The notes beneath the pieces were generated by a model. It worked only from the letters and a program-made list of their open reading frames with translations. It was not told the DNA's origin and did no database searches. A stretch of 64,000 nucleotides of DNA from Vitrella brassicaformis (taxonomy: Eukaryota; Sar; Vitrellaceae). Position numbers and translations under genes: made by a program. Of this stretch, positions 1 to 12,900 are shown one piece after another (within the stretch, counting starts at the first letter, position 1; each line of letters opens with the position of its first letter). The DNA is taken from NCBI GenBank assembly GCA_001179505.1, contig CDMY01000415.1:13288-77287 (forward strand). The letters run 5' to 3'.

Positions 1-2625
1 GGGAGGGGCGGGTGGAGGGCATCGCTGGGCGCCTTGGTGCGGTGCGGTGCGTTGCGGTGCGGTGCGTAGCTTGGGTAGCCATCCACTCCACGGTACTAAC
101 TCAGTCGGTCACTCACTCGCTCCCCATCATCGTCCGTCCGTCATCGTCAGCTTCTTCCTTCTGTGTAGATACCAACACACATACACTATGTCCACTGAGG
201 GCCCGCCTGAGTGCTTTCAACCAGCGGCCCGCCTGCCCGCCTGCCTGCCTGAGACCACCCCACCTAGAGCTCTGCCTCTCTGTCTGTCTGTCTACCTCCG
301 TCTGTCTTGTGTGCGTTTGTGCCTTTCAACGGCTGGCTGGGCAGGAAGGAGGGAGGGTTGCGGGTCACATCTCGACGCGCGCATGATACGTATTTGTTCG
401 TACTCTGTCTGGCTGTCCGTGTGTATGTATGTGTGTGTATGTGTGCCTGTCTGCTGTTTTTGGTCCGTCTGTCCGTCCGTCAGCCAGCCAGTCTAGTGCA
501 GCCAGCAGCACAAACAAAGCAGCCATTGCGCCCAGTTCCTTCAGCTCAGCTTCCCCCGGTCGAGCGTGTGTGCGTGCACGCCCGAGGGAAGGGTCCTGTA
601 AATACAAACGAAGAAAGAGGGAAGGCGAGGGAGGCCTTTTGTGTGTGGGTCCATGTGCCATCCTATGTGCCATGCATTTCATTCTCATTATGTGTCGGGT
701 ACTCTGCCTCTCTGTCTGTCTGTCTGTCTGTCTGTATCGGAGATTGGGAGAGGGGAGGGGAAGGGGACAGCGCAATTGAGCACACGAGCATGCGTGTGTG
801 CATCATGTGTGGGTGGATTTAGCTATCCAGCTGTCTGTCCGCCATTTCTGTCACCATCCACCCACCCACTCGACCCTTTTCTCGCATTCATTCCTTCATG
901 TCACTCACAGTACGAACGTACGGTCCTTTTGTGTGTCAGAAGGGATGGATGGATGGATGGGGCGGCATGGGGAGGGATGCACAGATGAAGGGACAGAGGG
1001 ATCGATGGACGGCCATTTTTTTCTGTAGTATATGGCACAAGACAACTCAGCACAGCACGAGAGAGAGCGACAGAGAGCATCGCACCACAGACAGACAGAC
1101 GACAGGCCCACGCGTGTCTTTCTTGACCCGGGCCGCATCTATCTAGCGAATCTCACCCCCGCCCTCCCTGCCTCCCTCCCCCCCCTCTTTGTTTCCATTA
1201 TGTGTGTATGCCACAACACAAGGCAGGCCTCTCACTGACTGACTGACTGACTTGTCTGTGTACAGTAAGTACGCTGAGCGCTCCTCACTCACTCACTCAC
1301 TCGTGCTGAATGATCGAGATCGATGGGTCGATACGATGCGATGCGATGCGATCGATGAGTGGACACATTTCTCCCCTCGGGCCTTGGTTCCTTCGTACTT
1401 TCTTCAGGTGTATGTACACTAACTATATGTACGACACTGTCTGTCTTGATTGACACAATGGGATGCGATAGCTGGCGGGTCGGTGGGTGCATGTGCTGAC
1501 TGACACAGACCCAGCAGTCAGACCCATGCCCATCTCTCTGTGTGTGTGTGTGTGTGTGTGTGTCTCTTCCTGCGGTCCGGTCCTCTTTTTCTCTCTCACC
1601 ATCTATAGTCACTGTCTACACCCAATCGCACGCAGCCAGTGGCACACCAGAGCAGACTGAGCCACAGACAGACAGGACGGACAGACGGAGACATCCTCTT
1701 CCTCCCTCCCTCCCTGCCTCCCTCGGTAGCCGTATGTATGTACGTGTATGTCTGTGTATGTATTGTCGTCCCTTCAATTAGTCCTTGCTCTTCTCTCCAG
1801 GAGGGAGGGAATTAGCCAGCCAGCCAGCCAGCCAGCCATCCAGGCATCTCTCTTTCTTCGCGGCCCGCCAAAGACAGACAGACCTACAGAGCGGCCCCCG
1901 TCCAGTGAGTGCGCAACAGAGAGCTGGAGTAGTTAGCCTAGCCTGTGTAGGGGGTGGGGCGGTCGGTCGGTCGGTCTGGTGGTGGTTTATGGTCTTTGTT
2001 GCAGTCAGTCAATGAATGCAGACACTCACGCACGCACGCCGCGCTGTCTGACAGTTGCCACCCAGCCACAGACCCACACGGATGGCTGTCTGGATCTGGC
2101 TGCATCCATATGATTTTTCAATGCACATGTCTGTCTGTCTGTCTGTCTGTCGAGAGAGAGGGGACCGACTGTCAATTCGAGAAGAGCGGACCGCCGTGTA
2201 CGTACGTCTGTCTGTCTGCCTGCCTCCCTGTCTCAGCGCATCCTTCTTATGTGTGTGTGTGTGAGTGGTCGGTGAATGTGGCCGGATGAGGCTGCATGGC
2301 ATGGATTCTCTGCGAGAGAGACTCGCTGCTACCGAGTACTGACTGACTTGGACGTCGCATGTCTATAGAAATATACCGTATATCCAACCAGCAACACAAA
2401 CCAACACGAGCGAGACCGACTGTTTGATAGTAGATGTGTGGGATGGATGCGCTTTGGTGACGTATGCGGCACATGAAGACACACAGACACATTGCGGCGT
2501 CAGTCTATTCATCCCCCCACAAAAAATGCATCAGTCCGTCCAGAGAGCATGTCAGCATCTATCCATAGGCATGCAGCACCGTTTGGCCCTCCCAGCGACG
2601 CAGCTGCTCTCACAGAAGATCCACT
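1..2625. other. Intergenic, simple-repeat-rich DNA
   Basis: No convincing coding exon is visible. The stretch consists largely of degenerate tetranucleotide and dinucleotide tracts: TGTC runs near 714-733 and 2124-2150, ATGG near 941-960, CTCA near 1288-1302, CAGC near 1816-1838 and a TG run near 1537-1563. Open frames exist on both strands, but they translate these repeats (Ser/Cys/Val/Thr-rich) and show no splice-consistent continuity. It may hold UTRs or a promoter of a gene outside the window. Confidence 0.6.
1537..1563. repeat. (TG)n microsatellite
   Basis: Uninterrupted alternating TG tract of about 27 bases within the left repeat-rich spacer. Confidence 0.9.
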
Positions 2626-3220
2626 TCAGAAAGATGTCGAGTGAGTCGCCCGGTCTGCCTGTTTGGCCTCGGTGGAGTCCAGCAGAGGTGTCGCCAGCTG
2701 CACACCTGTGTTTGCCGCTGCCGCACTTGTCGAGGTGGCCGACTCCCGCGCTGTCCTGCTCACAGACGAAGACAGCAACAAAGGATGACAACCAGAATGT
2801 GTCAACGGGCGATATGTCAGCCAGTCACTGTGAGCCCTTACCTGACGCCATCGTCGCCTCGGCCTTCGGCGCTCTCTGAGGGCCTGACAAACAAACACAC
2901 AGGGCGGCAATCAGCCACTCTAATGTGAATACCAAGTTGTGGTTGGCTCACCTGCGGCGGTTTCCTTGCTTCTTTCCTATCGCCTCAGCCACCTCTCGGA
3001 AGGCCGCCTCGTTGATCAGGGAGCCGTCGTCGTTGACGAGGCTCGCGAGTTTCCGAAAGTCCTTCCTCGTCAGCTTACGTGAGTCGACCTTGTACTCCAC
3101 AGGCGGACAGTGGACCAAGAGATTGCCCATCGTGGCACCATACTTGGGTTCCTTCTCTCCCCAGTGGAGGGGAGTCAACCAGCTGAAAATGACCTCGAGA
3201 CCCATCCACCCAATACACAT
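2626..3220 (-). CDS. Small unrecognised protein, three exons
   Basis: Not recognised. Three minus-strand exons join in frame. The first (3220 down to about 2952) starts at ATG and ends at a CAG|GTGAG donor in phase 2. The second is a 45-base exon between TTTGTTTGTCAG and GTCAG|GTAAGG. The third starts after GTGAGCAG near 2761 and ends at a stop at 2626-2628. The protein would be about 150 residues: a Trp-rich start, a charged middle (motif RKLTRKDFRKLASLV) and a low-complexity Ala/Thr/Ser tail. An in-frame TGA lies just upstream of the first exon, so ATG 3220 is the best start unless a further 5' exon exists. A 52-bp element shared with the region before the 47.8-kb gene lies just upstream. 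Confidence 0.5.
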
Positions 3221-3651
3221 CAGCTCCGCGTTCAGCAGGTGTCTTCAAGTGTCCCCAACACCTGGCGGCTCTAGCTGTTTTGGATCTGAGCAGATCTGCT
3301 CACCCATTGTCAGATCCAGACAGATCCTGACCTTCTCGTCGCACAGCGGTTTCCGTCGCACATGCGAGCTACTCACCGCAGAAGCAGAAGTGAAGCAGCG
3401 CAGAAGTAAAGGCTTATGTGTTGGCGTGTGTTGGGTGCAGGTGTGGTGTGTGGCCTTGGCGTCATGAGTCATCGTGGGAAGCGATCCGAATTGGAAAGGA
3501 AGAGAACGAGCGGAGAGGATCATGTCCAGCGCGTCTTGCTACACCTGCCTGCCTGCCTGCCTGCATCTACGTGCCTGCCGGCCGGTCTTATCCCGTCGCT
3601 TGCTCCGCCTCATTGTCCCTCTGACTCACTCACTCGCCACTGCTTGCAATC
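3221..3651. promoter_or_regulatory. Interval between divergent gene starts
   Basis: About 430 bp between the putative start of the minus gene at 3220 and the sideroflexin start at 3652. It contains the dispersed 52-bp element and, towards sideroflexin, TGCC and CTCA repeats. No TATA-like element is obvious. It probably serves as promoter/5'UTR for both genes (inference from position). Confidence 0.35.
3281..3332 (-). repeat. Dispersed 52-bp element, copy 1
   Basis: On the minus strand this stretch matches 47714-47765 (plus) at about 46 of 52 positions, including the core GGATCTGACAAT and TCTGCTCAGATC. In both places it lies upstream of a gene start in the same orientation relative to that gene, and both copies keep an open frame (LDLT...GE.ICSD). 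Origin unknown: shared 5' leader, exon or mobile-element remnant. Confidence 0.6.
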
Positions 3652-5604
3652 ATGCAGCCGGGGCTCTTCAGTATTCTTGGTCTGCTTCAGCTGGTGCTGC
3701 TGCTGCCGAGCGGCTATCCCATGTCGGTGACGGCACAAGTTGGCAACACGGCAAAGACGACCCTGTCAACACAGGAGGTAGGTACCGTCACACATGGACG
3801 AGAGAGCAGCGATTCGTCCATCAGTCAGTCACGGAACTCTGCGTGCGTGCGTGTGTTGTGTGGGTGCAGGCGAGTCAGACCCAGGAGGGAGATGAGAACG
3901 CTGAGCAAGGTTTGCACCGATCAGATCCACAGCAGGCATATGCAGGGCCGCTCGGCTGCATGAGATGCACGACTGACTGACTGACTGACTCGACTGTCCT
4001 GTCTGTCCTGTCTGTGTTGTGTGTCTGCGTTTCCTCGGCCGGCCCCGTGTGGCAGGCGCCTGAAGTACGACCAGTCGACGTACTGGGGTCGTTTGCAGCA
4101 CTTCATCGAGCTGATAAACCCATCGCTGCTACTGAAGACCTCCCAAGAATTGCTTCAAGCGCAGGCGGTTGTTGATGACTTCAAGAAGTGAGATGGAACT
4201 ACCGAATGAGCCCCCACCTCTCACGTGCTTTGCTTGTGTTGCCTATAGTCGGACCACCATGTCACCATCTCCTGATTCGTCGGAGCTCGAGAGGCTATGG
4301 GAAGCGCAGACGCTTTTGGATGCCAGTGTGCATCCCCAGACCCACGAGCCCATCCCCCTCCCCCTCCGACTGGCCGCATTCGTGCCTGTCAACATACCCA
4401 TTATTTCAGGTGGGCGAGGCACTGCCATATACACATACAGCTCTGCATCTTCCTGCAGGCATGTTGTTGAGTCCCGTCACGGTCGCCAATGCTGCTCTCT
4501 GGCAATGGGTACGTACGGCGGGTGGACAGCCAGTCAGTCGGCACAACTCACCCGTCGTTGGCTGTTCTGTCCACACACTGTAGGTCAACCAAACGTACAA
4601 TGCTCTGTTCAACTGGGCCAACTCGAACAAGTCCAAGGATCCGTCCGATGAGGAAGGCGACGAGGAGACTGCAAACAGTCTTATAGCTTATGGGTAGGCA
4701 CTCACACAGCAGAGGGAACACCATGGACCACAGAAGCTATGAATTCGCCTCTCCCGTGTGCGTCTGTCAGGTTAGCCACAGCGGTGTCTGTCGGCTTGGC
4801 CGTGGGCCTGAATGAAGGCCTCAAGAGAGCCACACTCTCGCCCGGCATCAGGTAGATGGTGGAATGGCGGAGACGGAAGGTCGCAGGCATGTTTGATTCT
4901 GTCTGCACATTCAACTGAATGTCACCTGGCTTCCGTCAGGACTGTGCTCCAGTGGGTGGTTCCGTTTACGGCAGTGGCAGGTGCTGGCGTCCTCAATGCT
5001 CTGCTCATGAGAAGCAACGAACTCATTGAAGTGAGTGAGCCATAACCACATTTCACAATCCAACGTCAGTCAGATCCATGAGTCACCGGCTCTCGTTTCC
5101 CGTTTCAGGGCATTCCCGTCGAGGTAAATCGTAGAAGAAAAACGCAGGCGTCAAAACACACGTGCTTGTGTTGCCTGTTCTTAGGACTCGTCCGGTCGAA
5201 CGCTCGGCAGATCCCAGCTGGCAGCCAGATACGCACTCACACAAGTGGCCATATCCCGAATCGTTTTGCCGGCTCCCGCCCTGATCCTGCCTCCCCCGCT
5301 CATCGCCCTTGCCCTCAGGATACCGCTCGTCAGCAAGAGCAAAGCCTTGAAGGTAGCATACATATTGAAATGAGCCCTCTCAGTGTCTGTCCACACATAT
5401 ATATGTGTCTTCTTGTTTCTTGTATAGGTGCTTATCGAGGTGAGCGTAATCTCGTTGGGTCTGTGGGGCGGCTTGCCTGCCGCCGTGGCCCTGTTTCCTC
5501 AGAAGATGGAGCTGTCTGCCACTGCTCTGGAGCCGTCATTTCATGGTCTGATGACTGAAGATGGGGAGCCGGTCAAAGAGGTCTTCCTAAATAAGGGATT
5601 GTAG
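3652..5604 (+). CDS. Sideroflexin (mitochondrial carrier of the SFXN family)
   Basis: Sideroflexins are inner-mitochondrial-membrane proteins that carry serine and other amino acids into mitochondria. The exons read in family order: YDQSTYWGRLQQHF near 4070-4110; LWEAQTLLDASVHPQT (the HPDTGE region) near 4295-4345; LRLAAFVPVN; ANAALWQW then VNQTYNALFNWANSN near 4490-4625; VPFTAVAGAGVLNALLMRS; GIPVE; a run ending RYALTQVAISRIV; then AVALFPQKM and the hallmark C-terminus NKGL at 5593-5601, followed by TAG. At least nine short introns interrupt it. The first coding exon (3652-3777) encodes a hydrophobic signal-like stretch, and the join from there into the conserved part is not resolved, so the N-terminus is uncertain. 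The conserved core is about 300 residues, normal for the family. Confidence 0.9.
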
Positions 5605-6661
5605 GCAGGCAGGCCATGGATCGGGAGGGGAGGACGATCGGATTGTAGCCGGCTGAATTCAGCTCGTTCTCGTGTGTTTGTTTCTGCTGCTTCATAGTGC
5701 AGATCTTGCACTACACTATGTGTGTGTGTGCATCCCTTCGTCACTCGTTTTTTGCTGTCCTTTTTCTGGGCTTCCGTCATGTCGCGGCGTGCGTGTGCTG
5801 TGCAATGCACTCCTGTAATACATGCCCTCTCACGTATGCATGTTTCTGGTGATGCGCTGCGTACGGCTGTCTGTCTCTCCGGGCCTGCTTGTGCAAAAAC
5901 TACTGTGGCTCTGTCGCCGCCTTTTGCCTCTGTTGCGGCGGACACAAAAGGGTACGCATGATTGATATACATACAGGTTTGGCTGTCTGGCCATCGATCG
6001 ATGGATGGATGGATTTGCTGACGGGTGCTTGCTTGGACAGGGATCCCGTCTCAGGAGGGCGGTCCCCTGGACGGCCCTCACTGCCTTTGACACATGGACA
6101 TAGTAGGTATCTCAATGATGTCTGACAGCGAGGTGGCAGGGCAGGACTTTTTGTCTGTCTGTCTGTCTGTCTGTTTCCTCCAAGCTGGAGGAATGATCTT
6201 TGAGATATTTCCTACGTACGCGCGTGAGCGCGCTGCTTGAGGAGAAGAATGACACGTGTGAGCTAAGCTTGTGTGCCCGTGTGTTGCGTGCTGCGTGCGT
6301 CAATCAGTCGGCCAGTCAGCTATGCTCCAGCAGCGAGTGTTGAATTTTTGACTCGCCCATTGTGTGTCGGTGCGTGTGGGTGTGTGTATGGGTTTGGAGC
6401 GCTGGATGTGTCGTGAAATGCACGACGGCGGGACGCCCGATGGGGTAGGCGATACTGACAAAGGGATTCGATCAACCACTGGACATGAGCACCGCAAGCG
6501 CGTCCATCTGTACAAGAATCAAGAATTACACACACATGTATCCGTGTCTCACACACACACGCACATACACCTACACACACTAGCCCCGCCTGCTATCCAC
6601 AAATGCATCCCTCCCTCTCCCATCCCCTCGACGTCAACCAATCAATCACTCACTCACACGC
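5605..6661. other. Spacer between convergent genes
   Basis: About 1 kb between the sideroflexin stop and the stop of the minus gene at 6662. It holds ATGG, TGTC, CA and CTCA tracts, and a GTGAGCTAAGCTTG word near 6258. No supported exon is visible; it is probably two 3'UTRs and spacer. Confidence 0.5.
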
Positions 6662-7993
6662 TCACTGCAGCTGGACCCTGCGTCGCTTGTGCGGCCGGCC
6701 GGATGGCGAGAGTGGCGCCTCGCTCCTGCCGTCATCATCGGCCAGCACCGCCTCCACCACACCAATCATCACATATGCGCTTTCATACGCAGCACTCCCC
6801 AGCGCCCGTATCACCCAGCTCTTGTCGGCCGCATAACGGGCGAGCACCTTCAACCAACCGAGAGAACAACCAGCACAGGGGCATCCATCCATCCATCCAT
6901 ACGGCCACGTACGAGCCACCCACCCAATTGATTGTACCTTTGCAAAGGGCACTATGTCCCGCTTGTGGGCCTCCATGAGGCTCGGCGCTTCGCGCCTCGC
7001 CTTCGCTCCCCCCACCTGTCCATCTGCTGCTCACGATCCCATCCGCTCATCCACGCCGTCAGCACACGAAGGGGGGACACCCCGTCCGCCGTCATGTTGG
7101 CCAGATACACAGCCATGAGCTCAGACACCTACACCCAGCCAGCCAGCCAGCCACGCACGCAGCGGCAGCAACAAGCACACATTCCAATGAACAACGGATT
7201 GAACCAGTGAGTGCGCCAGGCACTCGCTGCTCGGGCGTACCTTTCGTGTGATGGCGCCTCCGATGGTCTGGATGTCCCACCAGGCCCCCGCGCGAATCAT
7301 CATGCGCAGGCAGTGCAGCACCAGGCACCGCATCGGATAATGGTGGATGGTCATGGGGGGCCCTGAGGTGCTGCAGCTGGGTGTCGTCGCGATCGCTGAA
7401 TGCTCTGCGCTCCTCGTCGGTGTCAAAGAGCACCGTGTTGGCCTTGCTGCAGCCGAGGATGCCCACATTGAAGATGGGCATGCTAGAGTCGGTGTCGGGG
7501 TCCTCATGACCAAGCATGAAGCCCCCGCGGCACAGGACCAGCGGCTCCCCTTCGTCGGTGACGTCGTCGCCCGTCTCCACCGATGTGTCCGGCACCGAGT
7601 AGCAGGACACCGAATCGGGCCGGATGATCGGCTGGTGGACGCGGGTGGAGATTTCGACAGTGCGGACGTCCTTGACAGGCAGCTCCGCGCTGTTCTGGAC
7701 AAGTGGATTGCTGCACACACACACAGACACACACATGGTCTGCACACACACACAGGAAACACACAGCGGCATGACAATCGCCCATTGACGGCTCTCCGAG
7801 TGGGCACCTCCACCCACCTCCATCTCATAGGGGTCTCCGTGATCGGCCATCCGCCAAAGTGCTCCTGCGATGCTGTTTGGTCTTTGGCGACAGACCAACA
7901 CGCACATTTAGACCAACACGCACACGTGACTTCTGTCTGTGTCCATTTGTCTTTGTTCATCATGACGTTGGCATTGTTGGCCGCCACATTCAT
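6662..7993 (-). CDS. Unrecognised protein, multi-exon
   Basis: Not recognised. Reading the minus strand from ATG 7993, the first exon runs through HFGGWPITETPMRW and joins in phase 2 to a long exon (SNPLVQNSAELPVKDVRTVE...). That exon carries acidic segments and the stretch MPIFNVGILGCSKANTVLFD. Near 7355-7362 the frame shifts by one base at a G/C homopolymer; the next frame (PPMTIHHYPMRCLVLHCLRM, then AWWDIQTIGGAITRK) is clearly coding. Later exons read VSELMAVYLANMTADG, EAHKRDIVPFAK and a last exon VLARYAADKSWVIRALGSAA... ending in a basic tail (HKRRRVQLQ). The C-terminal half looks helical. The start lies only 13 bp from the stop of the next upstream gene, so the two could be one gene. Confidence 0.5.
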
Positions 7994-8005
7994 TCCCCTC
8001 CTTTA

Positions 8006-9913
8006 TCATGAAGACATGTTCATGTCTATCCCTAGCCTCTTCTCCAGCAGTTCACGAAACACCTTTGTTAGCACCGCTCTATCCACGCGGTCGATCACCA
8101 TCTGATGACATCACCACACTGTCTGTATGTCGGTTGACGTCCGTTAGTGCCTGACATTCTTACATCGAGCTTCATTTGCTCCCCCGTCTCCTGGATGGTC
8201 TTTATCTGGTGCTGGAGGTCACGCCACATCTGTGTGTGCACAGTCAGCATAGAAGATTGGTTCTGCTTCAGGCATGCGTCATGTCTTGTGTGGTCACCTT
8301 TGTGTCCCTCTTCCGCAGCCACGCCTGTTGGGCGTCTCGCCCCTCGGCTGCAATCACGGGGCCACGCAGCAGAGCCTTGGTCTTCTCCATGTCAGCCTCG
8401 CTGCATTTCTTCGACTGTAAGTCAAACTGAGGCAGAGTGCACACACGGCACAGACGTGAACCCAGCACAGCTGTGCAAGCGCGATACTGTTTCCTGGGCA
8501 TACCTTCTTTGTCCACATGTCGACCTGCATGCACGTCACGGCGAACTAGCTGACGTCGATTTTGTGGTGCTCCAGTCGAGAGGCGAGACCGAGGCCGATA
8601 TCTAGACCATGGACGTCGCCGTCGCCCAAGTGGAAAACCTGCACAGACAACACAGCCGCTGCCTGTGTGTTATTGCGCGTGTCGTCTCTGTTCTTGCCGT
8701 CTTACCACCATTCGAGGGAACAGACTGAGCGCGAGTGCACGGTGTCCCGCTGGCCCTCTGTCTCGGTGGTGTGCTTACTGGCCAACACTACATCGAAGAT
8801 ATCCATCTGGTGAATCCTCCGTGCAACGCCCTCCTGCTCAACGGTGGCAATGGTGAGTGCGCCACGGCCAGGCCATCTTGAATTCTCGTCTTGGAGAAGT
8901 GACACACATCTTGGAGGAGTGACACACGACCTGCAGGCGACCCATCGGGAAGCAATATCGTGCACACAGTCAGATGCTGATGTCGTGTTCTGCGTGCCTG
9001 TCGGTAACGCGTCCGTGACAGGCATTCCCCACAGGCTGTCCGGCGTGTCCGACTTGTGCATGTCCTCTGGCCGGAGGGATAGATGAGCCGTCCAGATGGT
9101 GGCAGCCGGCTCAACGATGATGCCCAGCTGAGAAAGCGTGGCTCCGGCGATTAGTTGCATACCTGTGTGAGGAGAACATCAACACGAGAGCTGGTGTTTC
9201 GCACAGACGGTGGGATTTAATCAGACGACTGACCGCGCCTGATGACGGCCAGGCCGTCGTCGACACTCCACTTGGCGACAGTGTTCTCCAGTCGGTATTG
9301 CACCTCACGATGGGCTGGTGTGCCTACTTCGGCCAGCTGGTGCAACACACACACACCTAAAGTGAGCACCATAGACACCCCAAGCCTCCTGGATTTTGTT
9401 TGCATTTCCTGCGCCATGTCGGTGCGACCCCACCTGCCACTGCCTTTTTGATCCTCGGTGTGAGGCTTGCGCGAGGTCCCACGATCATCGCAGCATTGAC
9501 ATCCTACACACCACAACACGGCGTCGCGTCCGTATGTGGGCGGCAGTGTCGCCTGCACTGTGACTAACCTCGTCCGTCATTTCTTCGTCGTCCTTGGACA
9601 CAGGCACTGATGTGAAGCCCGAGAGAAGCTGTCGAACCCATGTTGGGGTCGACGGTCCACAGACGGTGGAGCGCTGCGAGACGTGCTGACACACACACAC
9701 GTACGTGATGCAGACCCGTGTGTGTTTGTGTGTGTTCGTGATTGTGCATTCCTTCCCTCTCACTGCTGACCTTCAGGCGCCCGCGGCCTCAGGAGCTCTG
9801 CCTCAGACGCGCAGGCGACTCGCAGGAGAGCTTCCCAGTCGGCAATGCCCTCGACCTTGTAATAAGCCACGGAGACTGCACCGGTAGGCTGAACCTCGAC
9901 GAGGGTACCATCT
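8006..9913 (-). CDS. Unrecognised protein, multi-exon, helical C-terminus
   Basis: Not recognised. Minus-strand exons, in order, read DGTLVEVQPTGAVSVAYYKV (9913 down to about 9776, membership uncertain), STVCGPSTPTWVRQLLSGFT, DVNAAMIVGPRASLTPRIKK, LAEVGTPAHREVQYRLENTV, MQLIAGATLSQLGIIVEPAA, EGVARRIHQMDIFDVVLA, VFHLGDGDVHGLDIGLGLAS, then helical charged exons (SEADMEKTKALLRG; MWRDLQHQIKTIQETGEQMK) and a last exon MVIDRVDRAVLTKVFRELLE ending at a stop at 8006-8008. Most joins keep phase at good GT-AG sites; the joins around 8600-8800 and 9690-9776 are unresolved. The start is not identified. It lies directly downstream of the CPSF160-like exons on the same strand but does not resemble the CPSF160 C-terminus. 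Confidence 0.5.
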
Positions 9914-9996
9914 GCACACACGATGAACCAACATTGACTGAGTGAGGGAGGGGGGGAACACCCATGGGCCGTCGTCTGTCTGTCTGTCTGTCTGAC

Positions 9997-12900
9997 TTGA
10001 AGAATGAGAGCCCCTTGAAGAGGTCCCCGATGAGCACGAAGTCCTTGATGATGGAGCAGCAGGTGATGAACGTCATGCCGTCATGGATCACACCGCCAAG
10101 CAGCTGACGCTCGCCCACCTCCTAGCATAGCAACAGCACACAGACAGACAGACAGACAGACAGACATGGTCAGTCAGAGAGATAGATAGACAGACAGAGA
10201 GAGATCCGCCCACACACACCTGCACAATGAGCCAGCCGGCGTGCATCACATACGAGCCGCTGGCCGCCTTGCCACTCACAGGCTCGAACCGCGTCAGCAC
10301 AGACACCGGACCCTTGTAGCTGCTCTTCAGATACACACGGAAGCCGTACTGCTCCACACCCGAGGCGCCCTCCGTGCCCGCCGCTAGTGGTGGTGGTGGG
10401 TGCGGGGGGATGACGTCCATGGCGTCGTCGGAGGGGTTGGGCAGCTGCAGGAGGTATACCTGGCCAGTCGTGTGGCCTTCCGGCTGGTCGGTGTGAAGCT
10501 GCGCGGAGCCCACGGCCAGCAGGGTCTCGCCTGATTTGATTCAAGCAAGGCAAGAAAGAACATTGTGTTTGTGTGGAGTGGAGAGGGTTATGCATGTATG
10601 TTTGTGCACTGCACTGCACCATAGATGCGGAGGAAGCTGAGGCTGAGCGCCTTCTCCAGAGGGCCGAACTTCCACCAACTGACAGACAACCGAGTCACAA
10701 ACCCAAACCAACAAATCCAAGCCGACACAAACACAAAAGGGTCATCACATAACCCCCTAGGGCCGCCGGTGTTTCTTCCTTTCCTTCTTCTCGGCACTTA
10801 CGCGCAGGGTGCATGCAGCCCGCCATCCAGCCTGTACAGCCTCACCTCGTGCCTGTCAGTCACCCTCCTCAACCCCACACGAGCCCCAGCCCCAGCCCCC
10901 CCGTCAGACTGCAGCAGCAGCAGCCGCTCGTTGAAGGACCCCCTGAGCGACTCGGGCACATACTCACTGTCTTCATCCTCCAGGCCCGTCTTGGGCCCAT
11001 GGTACGCCACCACTGGCTCCTCGTCAGCCAGCGGGACGGCCACGGCCAGCATACCCACCGATGGGTCGCTCAGAGCCATGTGGCCGCAGGGAGAGCCCAT
11101 CAGGACGGGTTGGGGATGAGTCTCAGTGGCTGCCGAAGGGGCATCAGGCTGGGGCGGCAATGGCGGCTCCTCTGTGTCTGTGTGGTCGATGACGTCCTCG
11201 GGGAGAGGAGGAGGGCAGGGGCGTGGGGGGCTGCCCAGGGGCACCTAATGGATGGATGGAAGGATGGATGGATGGCAAGAGAGAGGGAAGAGCGGAGTGT
11301 GGGTGTGCATTGCGTCCGTCCGTGTGTCCGAGCATGGATACCTTCAGTTGGGGTATTGGCTTGGCCAGGTCCCATTTGGCGATGTGCTCGACGGCAGATG
11401 AGGGGGCGACATTGCTGCTGCCGGGTGCGTCACCGTCGTTCCTCTGGGGGATGTCCAGCTCCTCAACCTACACACACAACAGACACATAACATCATCCAG
11501 AGAGAGGGGAAGGAGAGAGCACTGACGTCAATCAGTATCCGTGCTGGTTGCAGCCCTCAGTGCACTGAATGGACGCAGCTTACGTATTCCAGCCGGATCA
11601 TCGATGTCGACGACAGACTCAAGAACCTGAACAAACATACAACAGCAGCAGGCGTGAACGAAGCAGGGACGCGCAACACGCTTACGCATGGGGATAGGCC
11701 GGCGTCCTGAAGGGTGCACAAACACCTCACTCCGCCTCCCCACCACCCACCACCTCCCTCCGTCCGGGGGGCACCACAAACGCGCCCCTCTCTCCACCCA
11801 CCGACACGAACGGGACCACCTTTCCTCCGCCATAGACGCCGAAGGGCACCAGCTCGCCCGTGGAGGCCTGATGCTGATAGGAGGGCATGACGGGCAGCAC
11901 AATAGGGTGCATCATGAGCTTGAAGCGGTAGGGGAATGACGGGGCGGTCTCGGGGAACTCTTCGCTCAGGTCCTGCTCCTCCTTGCCTCGGGGGGCGGCC
12001 TGTGTGCACGGTAGATGAGGATGGGTCGGCTGGGGAGGAAGACGACGAGCGTGGGGGTGCTGTCGATGTCGGTCATGTCGGCCCCCAGCTGGGAGGGGAG
12101 GGCGGGGGAGTGGTGCTGGGGGGGCTTGTTCTGCGGGAGAGGGTCGTGCGTCGACATGTGTCGCGGGGCAGCCGTGAGGTCCGTTAGCGACCGGAAGACA
12201 TCCGATGCAGATATATAGCGCTCCTCAGCATCACCTAAGGCAATGAATGAATGCACCAACGCAGCGCAGCACGGCACAGCACAACACGCAGAGGTCAGTC
12301 AGGTGAGCGACGTGTATGGGTTTGGCCTGACTGACCTGAGTGGCATGTCCGCAGGATGGGCGGGACCAGGTAGAGCTGCTCCACATAGAAGACCACCCTC
12401 TTGCTCGCCATCTCGCCCGTCACTGCCGCAAACACAGCACCCTCCTCCTCCGAGTAGCAGCTGAGCGTCATGACGTCCCCTGTCATGCAGTCGGGCAGCC
12501 CCTCCACCTCACGCAGCCCCCCTGCTGCGGCCTGGTACGCCCTCACTCGACCAGTGTCGAACAGCACGGTCACATAGGGCTCGTTGACGCACGCCTTAAC
12601 GGCCAGGGAAAGGTCGTCCCCCTCGTTGAAGTCGATAGACGTCTCATTATGGGCGTCGGCCGTCAGGTCCCCCTGGTCGGTCATGGGGATGGCGCGCAGT
12701 GCGTTTGGGGTGACCTGGACAAGGAGCCCTGTGAGCGCCCCCGCACCCACAGTGCAGCTCTCGCTGTCGATGTGGATGTCTTCGGTGACCTCCTCCAGCC
12801 GGTCGTCGTCGGCGCTCGTGGTGGCGGACCCCATGGCCAGCGCATAGGTGCGCCCCACACCCAGCCGCGCATCGCTGCTAACCAGCACGTATGCGTGACG

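Noticed and set aside
1-2500. Possible CRISPR-like or satellite array
   Set aside because: The tracts are degenerate di- and tetranucleotide repeats without regular spacers or a fixed long unit.
7347-8105. Long plus-strand open frame of about 250 codons
   Set aside because: Antisense to minus-strand exons whose splice continuity and composition are better.
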